Shown: piece after piece, positions 8,364-18,618 of the stretch
How positions within the stretch are numbered: position 1 is the first letter of the stretch
Layout of the letters: every line of letters begins with the position of its first letter
NCBI GenBank assembly: GCA_024919195.1
Contig: CP103436.1
Location: 930,001-994,000 of the forward strand
Length of the DNA: 64,000 nucleotides
Reading direction: 5' to 3'
From: Methylophilaceae bacterium LSUCC0717
Lineage (GTDB): Bacteria; Pseudomonadota; Gammaproteobacteria; Burkholderiales; Methylophilaceae
Made by a program: the position numbers and the translations under genes
The notes under the pieces: model-generated
What the model was told of the DNA's origin: nothing
Databases searched by the model: none
Seen by the model: only the letters and a program-made list of their open reading frames with translations

Positions 8364-9035
8364 ATGGATTTTAAAAACTATAACCGCATACGAGAAGAAA
8401 TACAGATTTTTGAAGAAAATCATAATAGAAAAATCAGTTTAATTGCTGTCAGTAAAAAACAATCAATTGAAAAAATTAACAATTTAATCGATTATGGTCA
8501 CTTAGATTTTGGAGAAAATTATGTACAAGAGGGAGTGGATAAAATTAAAACTATTTCAAACCCTTCTCTCATTTGGCACTTTATTGGCCCGATACAAAGC
8601 AATAAAACAAAGCTAATAACAGAACATTTTAATTGGGTTCATAGCATCGATCGATTAAAAATATATGAAAGAATAAAAAATGAGGCGAATAGTTTAAGGA
8701 AAAGAATCAACTTTCTAATCCAAATAAATATTAGTAAAGAAAATACAAAAAGTGGTATCAATATCAATGATCTTGATGGAATTTTAAATAGTATTGATCC
8801 AAGCGATGATTACCTATGTTTTAGAGGAATTATGGCTATTCCAAGCAATACCTCAAATATAAACCTCTTAGAAAAAGAATTTTCGCTTTTAAATAAAGCT
8901 TATATTTCTTTGAAAGAGCGTTTTCATACCGTTGACACATTATCCATGGGAATGTCTAATGATTATCATTTGGCAATGGATCATGGCTCAACAATGATAA
9001 GAGTTGGATCTAAAATTTTCGGAGAACGTATATGA
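8364..9035 (+). CDS. yggS: YggS/PLPBP family pyridoxal-phosphate homeostasis protein
   Basis: A 223-residue alanine-racemase-fold protein: AVSKKQ with the PLP-binding lysine at about 31, FGENYVQEG, WHFIGPIQSNK, LSMGMSNDYHLA, and a C-terminal IRVGSKIFGER. The family binds pyridoxal phosphate and keeps PLP and amino-acid levels balanced; it has no known catalytic reaction. It overlaps proC by 4 bases (ATGA), the common yggS-proC pairing. The start codon follows the upstream terminator closely. Confidence 0.95.
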   Translation: MDFKNYNRIREEIQIFEENHNRKISLIAVSKKQSIEKINNLIDYGHLDFGENYVQEGVDKIKTISNPSLIWHFIGPIQSNKTKLITEHFNWVHSIDRLKIYERIKNEANSLRKRINFLIQINISKENTKSGININDLDGILNSIDPSDDYLCFRGIMAIPSNTSNINLLEKEFSLLNKAYISLKERFHTVDTLSMGMSNDYHLAMDHGSTMIRVGSKIFGERI

Positions 9036-9829
9036 CAAAAATAACATTTGTTGGATGTGGAAATATGGCGCAAGCTATGATTTCTGGTCTTCGTGCGTCA
9101 AAACAAAAATTTCACATATACGTGATAGAAAAAAATAAAGAATTAAAAAATAAGATTCAACAAGAACTAAAAGTTGAAATTATCGATAATCTAGATCATC
9201 TTCAAACCGATATTGTTATCTTATCTGTTAAGCCTAAAGATATAGCTGTGGCGTGTAAAAACCTTAATGTAGATGAATCAGTTGTAATTAGTATCGCTGC
9301 AGGTATAGGATTAGACACAATAAAGAACCATCTTAACGGACACCAAAAGCTAGTCAGGGTTATGCCTAATTTAAACGCATTCGAGGGAAAAAGTATTAAC
9401 GCTATCTACTTTGATGCGCTCATTGAACCTGAGGATAGAAAAATTATAGACAGCATATTTTCTAGTATTGGTCATAATATTGTTTTTGATGATGAATCAA
9501 TGATCGATCAATCGACTGCTGTTTCAGGAAGTGGTCCAGCATATGTTTTTTACTTAATGCAATCATTTATTGAAGCAGCGAATAAGATTGGCCTTCCATT
9601 AGAAGAATCCAAGAAGCTGGTTTATGAAACATTTGCAGGCGCATGTGCTACTGCTAAAAAAAATCTTGATGATCTTGATATGTTAATTGAAAACGTTTCA
9701 TCTAAAGGTGGTACAACAGAGGCTGCAATAAAAACATTTGATGAAAGAAATTTAAAAGAAATTTTTAATCAAGCGGTAAAAAAAGCATACAGCAGAGCGC
9801 TTGAAATAAATCAAGAAAATAAAAATTAA
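9032..9829 (+). CDS. proC: Pyrroline-5-carboxylate reductase
   Basis: A 265-residue protein with the N-terminal NADP-binding motif FVGCGNMAQAMI and the C-terminal signature region SGSGPAYVFYLMQSF followed by SKGGTTEAAI. It performs the last step of proline synthesis. It overlaps yggS by 4 bases and ends 3 bases before mnmA. proA of the same pathway lies at 42254-43504; proB is not in the window. Confidence 0.95.
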   Translation: MTKITFVGCGNMAQAMISGLRASKQKFHIYVIEKNKELKNKIQQELKVEIIDNLDHLQTDIVILSVKPKDIAVACKNLNVDESVVISIAAGIGLDTIKNHLNGHQKLVRVMPNLNAFEGKSINAIYFDALIEPEDRKIIDSIFSSIGHNIVFDDESMIDQSTAVSGSGPAYVFYLMQSFIEAANKIGLPLEESKKLVYETFAGACATAKKNLDDLDMLIENVSSKGGTTEAAIKTFDERNLKEIFNQAVKKAYSRALEINQENKN

Positions 9830-9832
9830 TCA

Positions 9833-10927
9833 ATGAAAAAAAAGAACATTATTGTTGGTTTATCTGGAGGTGTTGATTCTGCAGTTACTGCACATATTCT
9901 AAAACAACAAGGACATAATGTACGCGGTTTGTTTATGAAAAACTGGGAAGCGGATGATGACGATGAGTATTGTTCTAGTAAGCAAGACTTAATTGATGCC
10001 ATAAGTGTTGCTGAGAAAATTGGTATCGACATTGAAATTGTTAATTTTGCAAAAGAATATAAAGAAAAGGTATTTAACCTTTTTATAGATGGTTTAAAAA
10101 AGGGCTTTACTCCAAACCCTGATATTCTGTGTAACTCAGAAATTAAGTTCGAGGCTTTTTTAAATCATGCAATGCAACTGGGTGCTGATTATATTGCAAC
10201 AGGGCATTATGCTGATGTTTTTGAGAAAGATGGTTTATTTTATCTTTTGAAAGGTGTGGACTCGACAAAAGATCAAAGTTACTTTTTACATAAACTTAAC
10301 CAACAACAGTTATCCAAGTCAATTTTTCCTTTAGGAAAAATATTAAAATCAGATGTTAGAAAAATTGCTAAAGATAATAATTTACACAACCATGACAGAA
10401 AAGACTCAACAGGGATTTGTTTTATTGGAGAAAGACCCTTTGCGGAATTTTTAAATCAATTTATACCAAAAAATCCAGGCGACATTGTCACAGTTGATGG
10501 GAAAAATATTGGAAAGCATAACGGTCTTACTTTTTACACTGTTGGACAAAGACAAGGTTTAGGAATTGGCGGAACATCTTCTGGAAGTGGGGAGCCGTGG
10601 TTTGTTGCCAAAAAAGATATGAAAGAAAATCAGTTGATTGTTGCTCAAGGAAAAAATCACCCAGCTTTATATCACGATGCAATAGAGGCTGAAGAAATTC
10701 ACACCATCTCGAATTCGTTTCCAATACAAAGTGTCATTGGTGCAAAAATTAGATACAGGCAGCCTGATGCCGCATGCCAAATCAATGAAATTAATTCAGA
10801 TAGATTGGTTTCATTTTTTGGTCAAAAACAATGGGCCGTAACCCCAGGTCAATATATTGTTTTCTATGACAGCAATATTTGTCTTGGTGGAGCTGTGATT
10901 AAATCTGGATTTAATAGTTTTCAATAA
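9833..10927 (+). CDS. mnmA: tRNA-specific 2-thiouridylase MnmA
   Basis: A 364-residue protein with the ATP-pyrophosphatase P-loop [10 protein letters not shown] (9-18), the first catalytic cysteine in [11 protein letters not shown] (C100) and the second in [12 protein letters not shown] (C196), plus the C-terminal beta-barrel domain. It installs the 2-thio group of uridine 34 in tRNAs for Lys, Glu and Gln. Its place between proC and nadC suggests a run of co-transcribed housekeeping genes. Confidence 0.96.
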   Translation: MKKKNIIVGLSGGVDSAVTAHILKQQGHNVRGLFMKNWEADDDDEYCSSKQDLIDAISVAEKIGIDIEIVNFAKEYKEKVFNLFIDGLKKGFTPNPDILCNSEIKFEAFLNHAMQLGADYIATGHYADVFEKDGLFYLLKGVDSTKDQSYFLHKLNQQQLSKSIFPLGKILKSDVRKIAKDNNLHNHDRKDSTGICFIGERPFAEFLNQFIPKNPGDIVTVDGKNIGKHNGLTFYTVGQRQGLGIGGTSSGSGEPWFVAKKDMKENQLIVAQGKNHPALYHDAIEAEEIHTISNSFPIQSVIGAKIRYRQPDAACQINEINSDRLVSFFGQKQWAVTPGQYIVFYDSNICLGGAVIKSGFNSFQ

Positions 10928-10932
10928 TTTTC

Positions 10933-11796
10933 ATGACTATTCCTTTTAAAAGATTACTTGAAAATGAAATTAATCGTAATATTCTCATTGCTTTGAAAGA
11001 GGATATTGGCAAAGGTGACCTCACTTCCAACTTTATTGAAAAAAATTCGTTAAGTACAGCTAAAATTTTTTGTAATGAAAATGCCATTTTTTGCGGGAAA
11101 GCATGGCTTGATAAAATTATTAAAAAGCAAAAAAGTTTAAAAATAAAATGGCAGGTGAAGGATGGTGACTTTATTCAAAAAGGTCATTGCATTTGTGAAA
11201 TAAATGGGTCTACTCGAGAAATTTTATCCATTGAAAGAGTGTGTCTTAATTTTATTCAAACTCTTTCTGGAACTGCAACCCTGACAAATCAATTTGTAAA
11301 TATCATTAAAAAGACTGAATCACAAATTTACGACACCCGAAAAACTATACCTGGGATAAGATTTTCACAAAAATATGCAGTAAAAATTGGAGGTGGTGGA
11401 AATCAGAGACTGGGGCTTTTTGATATGGCCCTTTTTAAAGAAAATCATTTTTCAGCAAATGGCACTTTTGAAACATTGCTAAACAAAATTAAAGCAAAAA
11501 ATCTCACCAACTCAATTCAAATTGAGGTTGAAAACTTACATCAACTAAAAATTGCCCTTAAATACTCTGTAAAAAATATACTTTTGGACAACTTTTCTAA
11601 TTCACAGATTAAAAAAGCTATTGATATGGCAAATAAAAATACTATTCTTGAAGTTTCTGGAAATGTGACTCAAAAATCCGTACTAAAAATTGCTAAATTA
11701 GGTAAATTAAGAATATCAATTGGATCGTTGACAAAAAACATTCAAGCTATTGATTTTTCAATGTTAATTGAAGACAAAAAGTCACGTTCTACTTGA
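10933..11796 (+). CDS. nadC: Nicotinate-nucleotide pyrophosphorylase (quinolinate phosphoribosyltransferase)
   Basis: A 287-residue protein with the N-terminal EDIGKGDLTS, the active-site region DTRKTIPGIR followed by KIGGGGNQRLGL, and the C-terminal strand segment ILEVSGNV. It forms nicotinate mononucleotide from quinolinate in NAD synthesis. nadD of the same pathway is at 43504. It starts 5 bases after mnmA and is followed by the hairpin region before ilvI. Confidence 0.95.
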   Translation: MTIPFKRLLENEINRNILIALKEDIGKGDLTSNFIEKNSLSTAKIFCNENAIFCGKAWLDKIIKKQKSLKIKWQVKDGDFIQKGHCICEINGSTREILSIERVCLNFIQTLSGTATLTNQFVNIIKKTESQIYDTRKTIPGIRFSQKYAVKIGGGGNQRLGLFDMALFKENHFSANGTFETLLNKIKAKNLTNSIQIEVENLHQLKIALKYSVKNILLDNFSNSQIKKAIDMANKNTILEVSGNVTQKSVLKIAKLGKLRISIGSLTKNIQAIDFSMLIEDKKSRST

Positions 11797-11832
11797 CCAA
11801 ACCTATGCAAATAGGTTATTTTAGCGGTTTGG
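11797..11832 (+). promoter_or_regulatory. Alternative hairpins between nadC and ilvI
   Basis: Two 7-bp stems share bases and cannot form together: AACCTAT/ATAGGTT (11800-11806 with 11811-11817) and CCAAACC/GGTTTGG (11797-11803 with 11826-11832). The larger hairpin is followed by a short TTTAAAAA rather than a strong T run. It may be a weak terminator of nadC or an attenuation-like element ahead of the branched-chain operon. No leader peptide is evident. Confidence 0.45.
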
Positions 11833-11846
11833 TTTAAAAACATAAC

Positions 11847-13568
11847 ATGAGCGCAAAAAAGTTTACCGGAGCTGAAATTGTTATTCACTCCTTGCATAAA
11901 GAAAACACAGAATTTGTCTTTGGTTATCCAGGTGGTGCGGTTCTAAATATTTACGACGCCATTTTCCAATTAAAAAAATTCAAACACGTACTAGTTCGTC
12001 ATGAGCAAGCCGCTGTGCATGCAGCTGACGCTTATTCTAGATCGACTGGAAAGGTCGGTGTAGCACTCGTCACATCTGGTCCAGGTGCAACCAATGCTGT
12101 AACAGGTATTGCGACAGCCCACATGGATTCAATTCCTATGGTGATCATTTCTGGTCAGGTCCCAACTCATGCCATTGGCCAAGATGCTTTTCAAGAATGT
12201 GACACGGTTGGAATTACAAGACCCTGTGTCAAACACAATTTTTTAGTTAAAAAAATTGAAGATATTGCGCCAACAATTAAAAAAGCTTTTCACATCGCCA
12301 GATCCGGAAGACCTGGTCCAGTTGTAGTTGATATTCCTAAAGACATCACTGCTGAAGAATCTGTCTTTGAGTATCCATCTGAAATTGAATTAAGATCATA
12401 TCACCCAGTTGAAAAAGGCCATCAAGGTCAAATTACTAAGGCACTCGAATTATTGATTTCATCAAAAAAACCGATGGTTTACACTGGTGGAGGTGTAGTT
12501 TTAGGAGATGCTTCTGAAGAATTAACCAAGCTTATTAAAAAATTAGGATTTCCAGTTACAAGTACTTTAATGGGCTTGGGTGGGTTTCCTGCCAATGAAG
12601 AACAATTCTTAGGCATGCTTGGTATGCATGGAACCTATGAAGCGAATATGGCCATGCAAGAGTGTGATGTATTAATTGCCATTGGTTCAAGATTTGATGA
12701 TCGAGTTATTGGAAACCCAGACCATTTTTTATCAAAACCAAGAAAAATTATTCACATTGATATCGATCCAGCATCAATATCCAAAAGAGTTAAGATTGAT
12801 GTTCCAATCGTTGGTAATGTCAAAAGCGTCCTTGAGGATATGAATGAAATTTATTCAACATTAGAAAAAAACCATGATAAAAAGATCCAATCTGATTGGA
12901 TGAAAACGATTGATGAATGGAAAGCTAAAAAATCACTATCATACAAAAACAGTGACGAAGTTATTAAACCTCAGTATGTAGTGGAAGAACTACATAAGGT
13001 CACCAATGGTGATGCATTTATTACATCAGATGTAGGTCAACACCAAATGTGGGCTGCTCAATACTATCCGTTCAACAAACCCCGCAGATGGCTTAACTCA
13101 GGTGGTCTAGGAACAATGGGAGTTGGGCTTCCCTACGCCATGGGAGCACAATTGGCCCACCCTGAAGCTCAAGTTGCATGTATAACGGGTGAAGCATCAA
13201 TTCAAATGTGTATTCAAGAACTATCTACCTGCAAACAGTTTCATTTGCCAGTAAAAATTATTAATCTGAATAACAGATATATGGGGATGGTCAGACAATG
13301 GCAGGAATTTTTCTATGGAAATCGTTATGCAGAATCATACATGGACGCCCTTCCTGATTTTGTAAAACTAGCTGAATCATATGGACACATAGGTTTACAA
13401 ATCGAAAAGCCTTCAGAGGTTACTGATGCTCTGAAAGAAGCATTCTCTAAGAAAAATAAAGAACGTTTGGTTTTTCTAGACTTCCTTACTGACCAAACGG
13501 AAAATGTTTATCCTATGGTACCAAATGGCAAAGGATTGTCTCAGATGATCCTATCTGAGGACTTATAA
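11847..13568 (+). CDS. ilvI: Acetolactate synthase large subunit
   Basis: A 573-residue thiamine-diphosphate enzyme: the catalytic glutamate E53 in VRHEQAAVHAADAY, SGPGATNAVTGI near 77, and the ThDP/Mg site GEASIQM at 448-454 with the NN pair at 475-476. The usual GDG is GEA here, a change I also associate with betaproteobacterial homologues. It makes acetolactate or acetohydroxybutyrate for Val, Leu and Ile synthesis. It heads an ilvI-ilvH-ilvC operon; its stop and the ilvH start share one base (TAATG). Confidence 0.96.
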   Translation: MSAKKFTGAEIVIHSLHKENTEFVFGYPGGAVLNIYDAIFQLKKFKHVLVRHEQAAVHAADAYSRSTGKVGVALVTSGPGATNAVTGIATAHMDSIPMVIISGQVPTHAIGQDAFQECDTVGITRPCVKHNFLVKKIEDIAPTIKKAFHIARSGRPGPVVVDIPKDITAEESVFEYPSEIELRSYHPVEKGHQGQITKALELLISSKKPMVYTGGGVVLGDASEELTKLIKKLGFPVTSTLMGLGGFPANEEQFLGMLGMHGTYEANMAMQECDVLIAIGSRFDDRVIGNPDHFLSKPRKIIHIDIDPASISKRVKIDVPIVGNVKSVLEDMNEIYSTLEKNHDKKIQSDWMKTIDEWKAKKSLSYKNSDEVIKPQYVVEELHKVTNGDAFITSDVGQHQMWAAQYYPFNKPRRWLNSGGLGTMGVGLPYAMGAQLAHPEAQVACITGEASIQMCIQELSTCKQFHLPVKIINLNNRYMGMVRQWQEFFYGNRYAESYMDALPDFVKLAESYGHIGLQIEKPSEVTDALKEAFSKKNKERLVFLDFLTDQTENVYPMVPNGKGLSQMILSEDL

Positions 13569-14059
13569 TGCGACATATCATTTCTTTACTAATGGAAAAC
13601 GAAGCTGGTGCGCTATCCAGAGTTGCCGGACTTTTCTCAGCGAGGGGCTATAATATTGAGTCTTTAACGGTAGCTCCCACTGAAGATTCCTCTTTATCAA
13701 GAATGACTATTGTCACTTCGGGTTCCGATGAAATTATCGAACAAATAATTAAACAACTGAATAAATTAATTGATGTTGTCAAAGTTTTAGATTTAAATGA
13801 CGGAAAACATATTGAAAGAGAATTAATGCTTGTAAAGGTCAAAGCAAGTCACCAATACCGTGAGGAAATGAAAAGAATTAGTGATATTTTCAGAGGAAGG
13901 ATTATCGATGTCTCTGATAATACATTTACAATCGAAATTACTGGATCATCTACTAAATTAGATGCCTATCTTGATAGTTTAGACAAATCAGCAATTGTTG
14001 AAACTGTTAGAACTGGAGCATCAGGAATTGGTAGAGGTGATAGAATACTGAAAATTTAA
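13568..14059 (+). CDS. ilvH: Acetolactate synthase small (regulatory) subunit
   Basis: A 163-residue protein starting MRHIISLLMENEAGALSRV, an N-terminal ACT domain, with SARGYNIESLTVAPTED and the C-terminal regulatory domain. It binds valine and stimulates the large subunit. It overlaps ilvI by one base and lies 14 bases before ilvC. Length and sequence are standard. Confidence 0.96.
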   Translation: MRHIISLLMENEAGALSRVAGLFSARGYNIESLTVAPTEDSSLSRMTIVTSGSDEIIEQIIKQLNKLIDVVKVLDLNDGKHIERELMLVKVKASHQYREEMKRISDIFRGRIIDVSDNTFTIEITGSSTKLDAYLDSLDKSAIVETVRTGASGIGRGDRILKI

Positions 14060-14064
14060 TTTAG

Positions 14065-15089
<1,025 letters not shown>

Positions 15090-15090
<1 letters not shown>

Positions 15091-15728
15091 TGAACAAAAA
15101 TTATCCCATTCTTGCTCGTGAGGGTTGGCCGTTTATTGCCCTCACAGTTTTTTTATTTTTAATTTCAATTTATTTTATTAATTCAATAGCTATTTGTTTT
15201 ACGGGAATAATTTGTTTATTCGTAATTCAATTTTTTAGAGATCCGCAAAGAAAAATTGTTGCTAAATCAAACGAAGTTGTATCTGCAGCAGACGGGAGAG
15301 TGATTGCTATTGAAAAAACAAATGACCCCTATAATAAAAGAGAAGCGATAAAGGTTAGCGTGTTCATGAATGTTTTCAATGTACATTCGAATAAGGCTCC
15401 AATTTCAGGAAAAGTAATCAATAAAATTTACAAGCCTGGAAAATTTCTTAACGCTGCTCTTGATAAAGCATCAAGTGATAATGAACATTGTGCCATTACT
15501 ATCAAAACACCCAAGAATCAAATTATTACCTCCGTTCAAATAGCTGGTTTAATTGCCCGAAGAATTTTATGTTATGCAAATGAAGGGTCAGAATTAAAAC
15601 AAGGTGATCGATATGGTTTTATTCGATTTGGGTCAAGAGTTGATCACTACATCCCAATAAACTCTAAAGTAAAAGTAAAGTTGGGGCAAAAAGTAAAAAA
15701 TTCTGTGGATGTTCTTGCAGAAATTTAA
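15090..15728 (+). CDS. psd: Phosphatidylserine decarboxylase proenzyme
   Basis: A 212-residue protein of the short PSD group: two hydrophobic segments (about 15-32 and 34-48), a central NVFNVHSNKAPISG motif, and the self-cleavage site RFGSRVD with Gly181-Ser182, where the serine becomes the pyruvoyl cofactor. It makes phosphatidylethanolamine at the inner membrane. The ilvC-psd linkage is common in betaproteobacteria, usually with pssA next; here pssA is missing and the convergent rppH overlaps the psd stop by 4 bases. Confidence 0.93.
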
Positions 15729-16204
15729 TTTTTAGTTTCAACAAATTGCCACAATTCATTTAAAGCAGCTGAATATACTTCTTTTTTAAAATCTACTACA
15801 TCTTGAAGGGGGTACCAGAAGTTTTCCCATTTCCAATCATCGAATTCAGGTGAGTCATGCAGGTTCAAATTAATTAAATCATCAGATCCAATAAATTTTA
15901 GTAAAAACCAAATTTGTTTTTGTCCTTTATACCTTCCCTGCCAATAGGTTTTTACAAACCTCTCTGGAACGTCATATTTTAACCAATCAGCCGACCTTCC
16001 CAGTATCTCAAAACTATTTTTTTTCAGGCCAACTTCCTCATATACCTCACGATACATGGCTTGCTCTGGAGTCTCACCTTTCTGAATACCCCCTTGAGGA
16101 AATTGCCAATTATCTTCATCAACCCTCTTGGCCCAGAGAATTTTATTATCTTTATTAATAATTACTGAAGCCACATTCGGCCTATATCCATCTTCATCAA
16201 TCAT
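15725..16204 (-). CDS. rppH: RNA pyrophosphohydrolase RppH (Nudix family)
   Basis: A 159-residue Nudix hydrolase. The Nudix box spans residues 38-60 (GGIQKGE start, REVYEEVGL end). The N-terminal GYRPNVASVI and the WQFPQGGI run are typical of RppH, which removes pyrophosphate from the 5' end of mRNAs and triggers RNase E decay. It is convergent with psd and divergent from the propeller gene across 53 A/T-rich bases. Dinucleotide polyphosphate hydrolysis is the older annotation of the family. Confidence 0.94.
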   Translation of the reverse strand: MIDEDGYRPNVASVIINKDNKILWAKRVDEDNWQFPQGGIQKGETPEQAMYREVYEEVGLKKNSFEILGRSADWLKYDVPERFVKTYWQGRYKGQKQIWFLLKFIGSDDLINLNLHDSPEFDDWKWENFWYPLQDVVDFKKEVYSAALNELWQFVETKN

Positions 16205-16257
16205 TGTTAAACTTTAAATATAAATTTTATTTTCTAATTTTTTCATACTAATCGACA

Positions 16258-17193
16258 TTGATAAATAATTTTTTGAAACTTTTTATTCTTTTAATATCAC
16301 TTGTTATCTTTCTAGGCTGTAAACAACAGTCCTTTGCCATTATTACTAACCAAGGTGAGGATACGGTATCCATTGTTGATTTACAAAAATTAAATGTCAT
16401 AAAAACAATACATACAAAGCCTGGGCCATTAGCAGTTGAGATTCTCAAAAATAACTTAGCAATAATTTCTAACACAAAAAATGAATCCTTAGAGTTAATA
16501 GATTTAGATAGCCTAAAGATTATTGATAATGTAAATTTAGGTTTTACTCCATTAGGAATTGTTTTTATTGAGGACAAAGATTTACTTTATATATCCTCAT
16601 GGTATGAAAATAAGTTGTATTGCTATGATACCAATTCATGGGAACGAGTTGGTGTGATCCCAGTTGGTTTGACCCCGTCAGGAATCATCTATGACAAAAA
16701 AAGAGACCTGATTATTGTCTCTAATAGAGATGAAAATTTGTTAACAATTATTCAAGACAACAAAGTTGTTCAAACTGTTGAGGTTGGTGACCACCCCTTT
16801 GGAATTTTCTTATCCGATGACTCTGTATTCTCTGTGAATGTTTACTCCAACGATGTTTCAAAAATAGACTTAAACACTTTTGATTCGTTTAAATTTAATG
16901 TTGGGGATCATCCCTATAACATAATCTCTTTTGATCAATACCTGTTTGTGACTAACACTCAAGATGACTCTGTCAGTGTAATAAATAAAGTTGACTTTTC
17001 TATACAAAAAACGCTCAGAACTGGTGAGGTTCCTGAAAATCTTGGCATTGATTCGCTAAACAATCAATTAATTGTTACAAATTGGGGGTCAAATTCCATC
17101 AGCGTATTCGATTTAGATAGTCTAGAAATCATAAAGAATATTCCTACCGGGAAAGAAAGTCGCTCTTTTGGAAATTTTATTTGGACAAAATAA
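16258..17193 (+). CDS. YVTN-family seven-bladed beta-propeller lipoprotein
   Basis: A 311-residue protein made of seven repeats of about 40 residues (each with a pattern like NTQDDSVSVI followed by TGEVPENLGID), so a seven-bladed propeller. The N-terminus is a signal peptide ending VIFLGC, a probable though imperfect lipobox with cysteine 21, so a periplasm-facing lipoprotein is likely. The start is TTG at 16258; another in-frame TTG at 16273 is possible. YVTN/PQQ-associated propellers often occur near methanol or alcohol oxidation genes, and the next gene is MxaD-like, which supports a role in periplasmic methanol oxidation. The exact function is unknown. Confidence 0.75.
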   Translation: MINNFLKLFILLISLVIFLGCKQQSFAIITNQGEDTVSIVDLQKLNVIKTIHTKPGPLAVEILKNNLAIISNTKNESLELIDLDSLKIIDNVNLGFTPLGIVFIEDKDLLYISSWYENKLYCYDTNSWERVGVIPVGLTPSGIIYDKKRDLIIVSNRDENLLTIIQDNKVVQTVEVGDHPFGIFLSDDSVFSVNVYSNDVSKIDLNTFDSFKFNVGDHPYNIISFDQYLFVTNTQDDSVSVINKVDFSIQKTLRTGEVPENLGIDSLNNQLIVTNWGSNSISVFDLDSLEIIKNIPTGKESRSFGNFIWTK

Positions 17194-17254
17194 TTAAAAG
17201 TAATCTGTAATATAGTAATATGGTGTTTGTTTTGAAAAATGTTAAGGATTATCA

Positions 17255-17776
17255 ATGAAGAAATTAGTATTACTTATCACATCACTTTTATTCGCATTCA
17301 CTATCTTTGCTCATGGACCAACCCCACAAAAAGTGCAAAAATCTGTAAAAATTGCTGCAAGCCCTGATAAAGTTTGGGAAGTGGTTAAAGATTTTGATAA
17401 CGCAAACAAATGGCTCCCTTTCGTATCCGATATCAAAGTCGAAGTTAAAGGTGAAGATAAATTTAGAACTTTAACTTTAAAAGAAGGTGGCAAGGTCTTA
17501 GAAAGATTAAAAGGCATCGATGATGACTTAATGAAAATTAAGTTTGAAATTGTAGAAGGTGATGTGCCAGTTGCTGATTGTAATATGTATATTACTGTTG
17601 CAAAAGGAGGAAATGATAATGAGTCTGAGGTACAATGGACTGCAAGATTCTACAGGGTTTATAAACTAAATCCTCCTATACCAGAAGGTCAAGATGATGA
17701 ATCCGCTTTAAATGCAATGAACGCAGTGGTGGATGCAGCATTACCTGAATTGAAAAAATTTATTGAATCAAAATAA
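17255..17776 (+). CDS. mxaD: MxaD-like periplasmic SRPBCC-family protein
   Basis: A 173-residue exported protein: signal peptide 1-19 ending FAHG, then an SRPBCC (START-like) domain beginning PTPQKVQKSVKIAASPDKVW. This N-terminal pattern and overall length fit MxaD, which in Methylobacterium stimulates electron transfer between methanol dehydrogenase and cytochrome cL. The gene has an AAGGA ribosome-binding site 8 bases before the ATG and lies 61 bases after the propeller gene. No methanol dehydrogenase or cytochrome gene is in the window, so the functional link is inferred from family likeness. A generic SRPBCC lipid-binding role is the alternative. Confidence 0.8.
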   Translation: MKKLVLLITSLLFAFTIFAHGPTPQKVQKSVKIAASPDKVWEVVKDFDNANKWLPFVSDIKVEVKGEDKFRTLTLKEGGKVLERLKGIDDDLMKIKFEIVEGDVPVADCNMYITVAKGGNDNESEVQWTARFYRVYKLNPPIPEGQDDESALNAMNAVVDAALPELKKFIESK

Positions 17777-17788
17777 AGCTATTTAATA

Positions 17789-18397
17789 TTGCTTCATATA
17801 AATTCTGGTTCTGCGTCTAATAAAACACTTATTTGGTTACATGGATTAGGCGCAGATTCTAACGATTTCGCTCCTTTCTTTTCTAATCCCTTATTTAAGG
17901 AATATGAAATCATTCTCCCAAACGCACCATATCGAAAAATAACGCTTAATCAAAATTTTGAAATGCGTGCATGGTTTAATATGAAAAGCTTAAACCTGGA
18001 TGATTTAAACGAAGAGGACTTTATTGAATCATCAAAAGCGTTAGACTTAATCATAGAGGATAAATTAAAAACCAATCCATCATCTAAAATATATATTGGT
18101 GGTTTTTCTCAAGGTGCCGCATTGTCAATTTTTTACGGTCTAAAAATGATTCATAAAATTCATGGCATGGTTTCCTTTTCTGGTTTTGTCCCAAAATTTA
18201 ATTATCAAAATACAGTAATTACGAAACCAATACTTAAAATTCATGGCATCTATGACGATATTATCAATTTTCAAACATCTGAAAATACTTTTGATTTGTT
18301 AAATTTCTCCAATTTAGTATCCAAGAGTTACAATATGGGTCATGAGGTTATTGAAGACCAAGTCGTTGATCTTCTATCTTTCTTAAAGGAAACATGA
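17789..18397 (+). CDS. Carboxylesterase/acyl-protein thioesterase-like alpha/beta hydrolase
   Basis: A 202-residue hydrolase of the phospholipase/carboxylesterase (EstB/YpfH-like) family: oxyanion-region WLHGLGADSNDF at 16-27, nucleophile GGFSQG with S107, probable acid at D156 or D157 in GIYDDI, and H185 in GHEV. It is predicted to cleave short-chain esters or thioesters; no substrate can be named. The start codon is TTG with a weak ribosome-binding site. It overlaps xseB by 4 bases. No signal peptide, so cytoplasmic. Confidence 0.85.
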   Translation: MLHINSGSASNKTLIWLHGLGADSNDFAPFFSNPLFKEYEIILPNAPYRKITLNQNFEMRAWFNMKSLNLDDLNEEDFIESSKALDLIIEDKLKTNPSSKIYIGGFSQGAALSIFYGLKMIHKIHGMVSFSGFVPKFNYQNTVITKPILKIHGIYDDIINFQTSENTFDLLNFSNLVSKSYNMGHEVIEDQVVDLLSFLKET

Positions 18398-18618
18398 TGT
18401 CTGAAAAAAATAAAGGTTTTGATGAAATTCTAGAGGAGCTTGAGTCCATAGTAGAGTCCATGGATGACGGGAGCTTAAAGCTTGAAGAAACGATTGAGTC
18501 GTATGAAAAAGGAATCAAGTTAATTAAGCAAGCCCAAGCATCTTTAAAGAATTTTGAAAAAAAGGTTCAAATTTTAAATAGTAAGAATGACTTAGAAGAT
18601 TTTAATGAACCAGAGTAA
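18394..18618 (+). CDS. xseB: Exodeoxyribonuclease VII small subunit
   Basis: A 74-residue helical protein with the family core FDEILEELESIVESMDDG, then LEETIESYEKG. It assembles on XseA to form exonuclease VII, which degrades single-stranded DNA. Two adjacent ATG codons (18394, 18397) could start it. Its end overlaps ispA by 14 bases; xseB-ispA-dxs is a classic order. xseA is not in the window. Confidence 0.93.
   Translation: MMSEKNKGFDEILEELESIVESMDDGSLKLEETIESYEKGIKLIKQAQASLKNFEKKVQILNSKNDLEDFNEPE

Noticed and set aside
8093..8374. A second open frame through the tandem repeat, coding RNQQL repeats
   Set aside because: It exists only because the 15-bp repeat lacks stops in that frame; the KPAAK frame has the promoter, ribosome-binding site and a fitting stop before the terminator.
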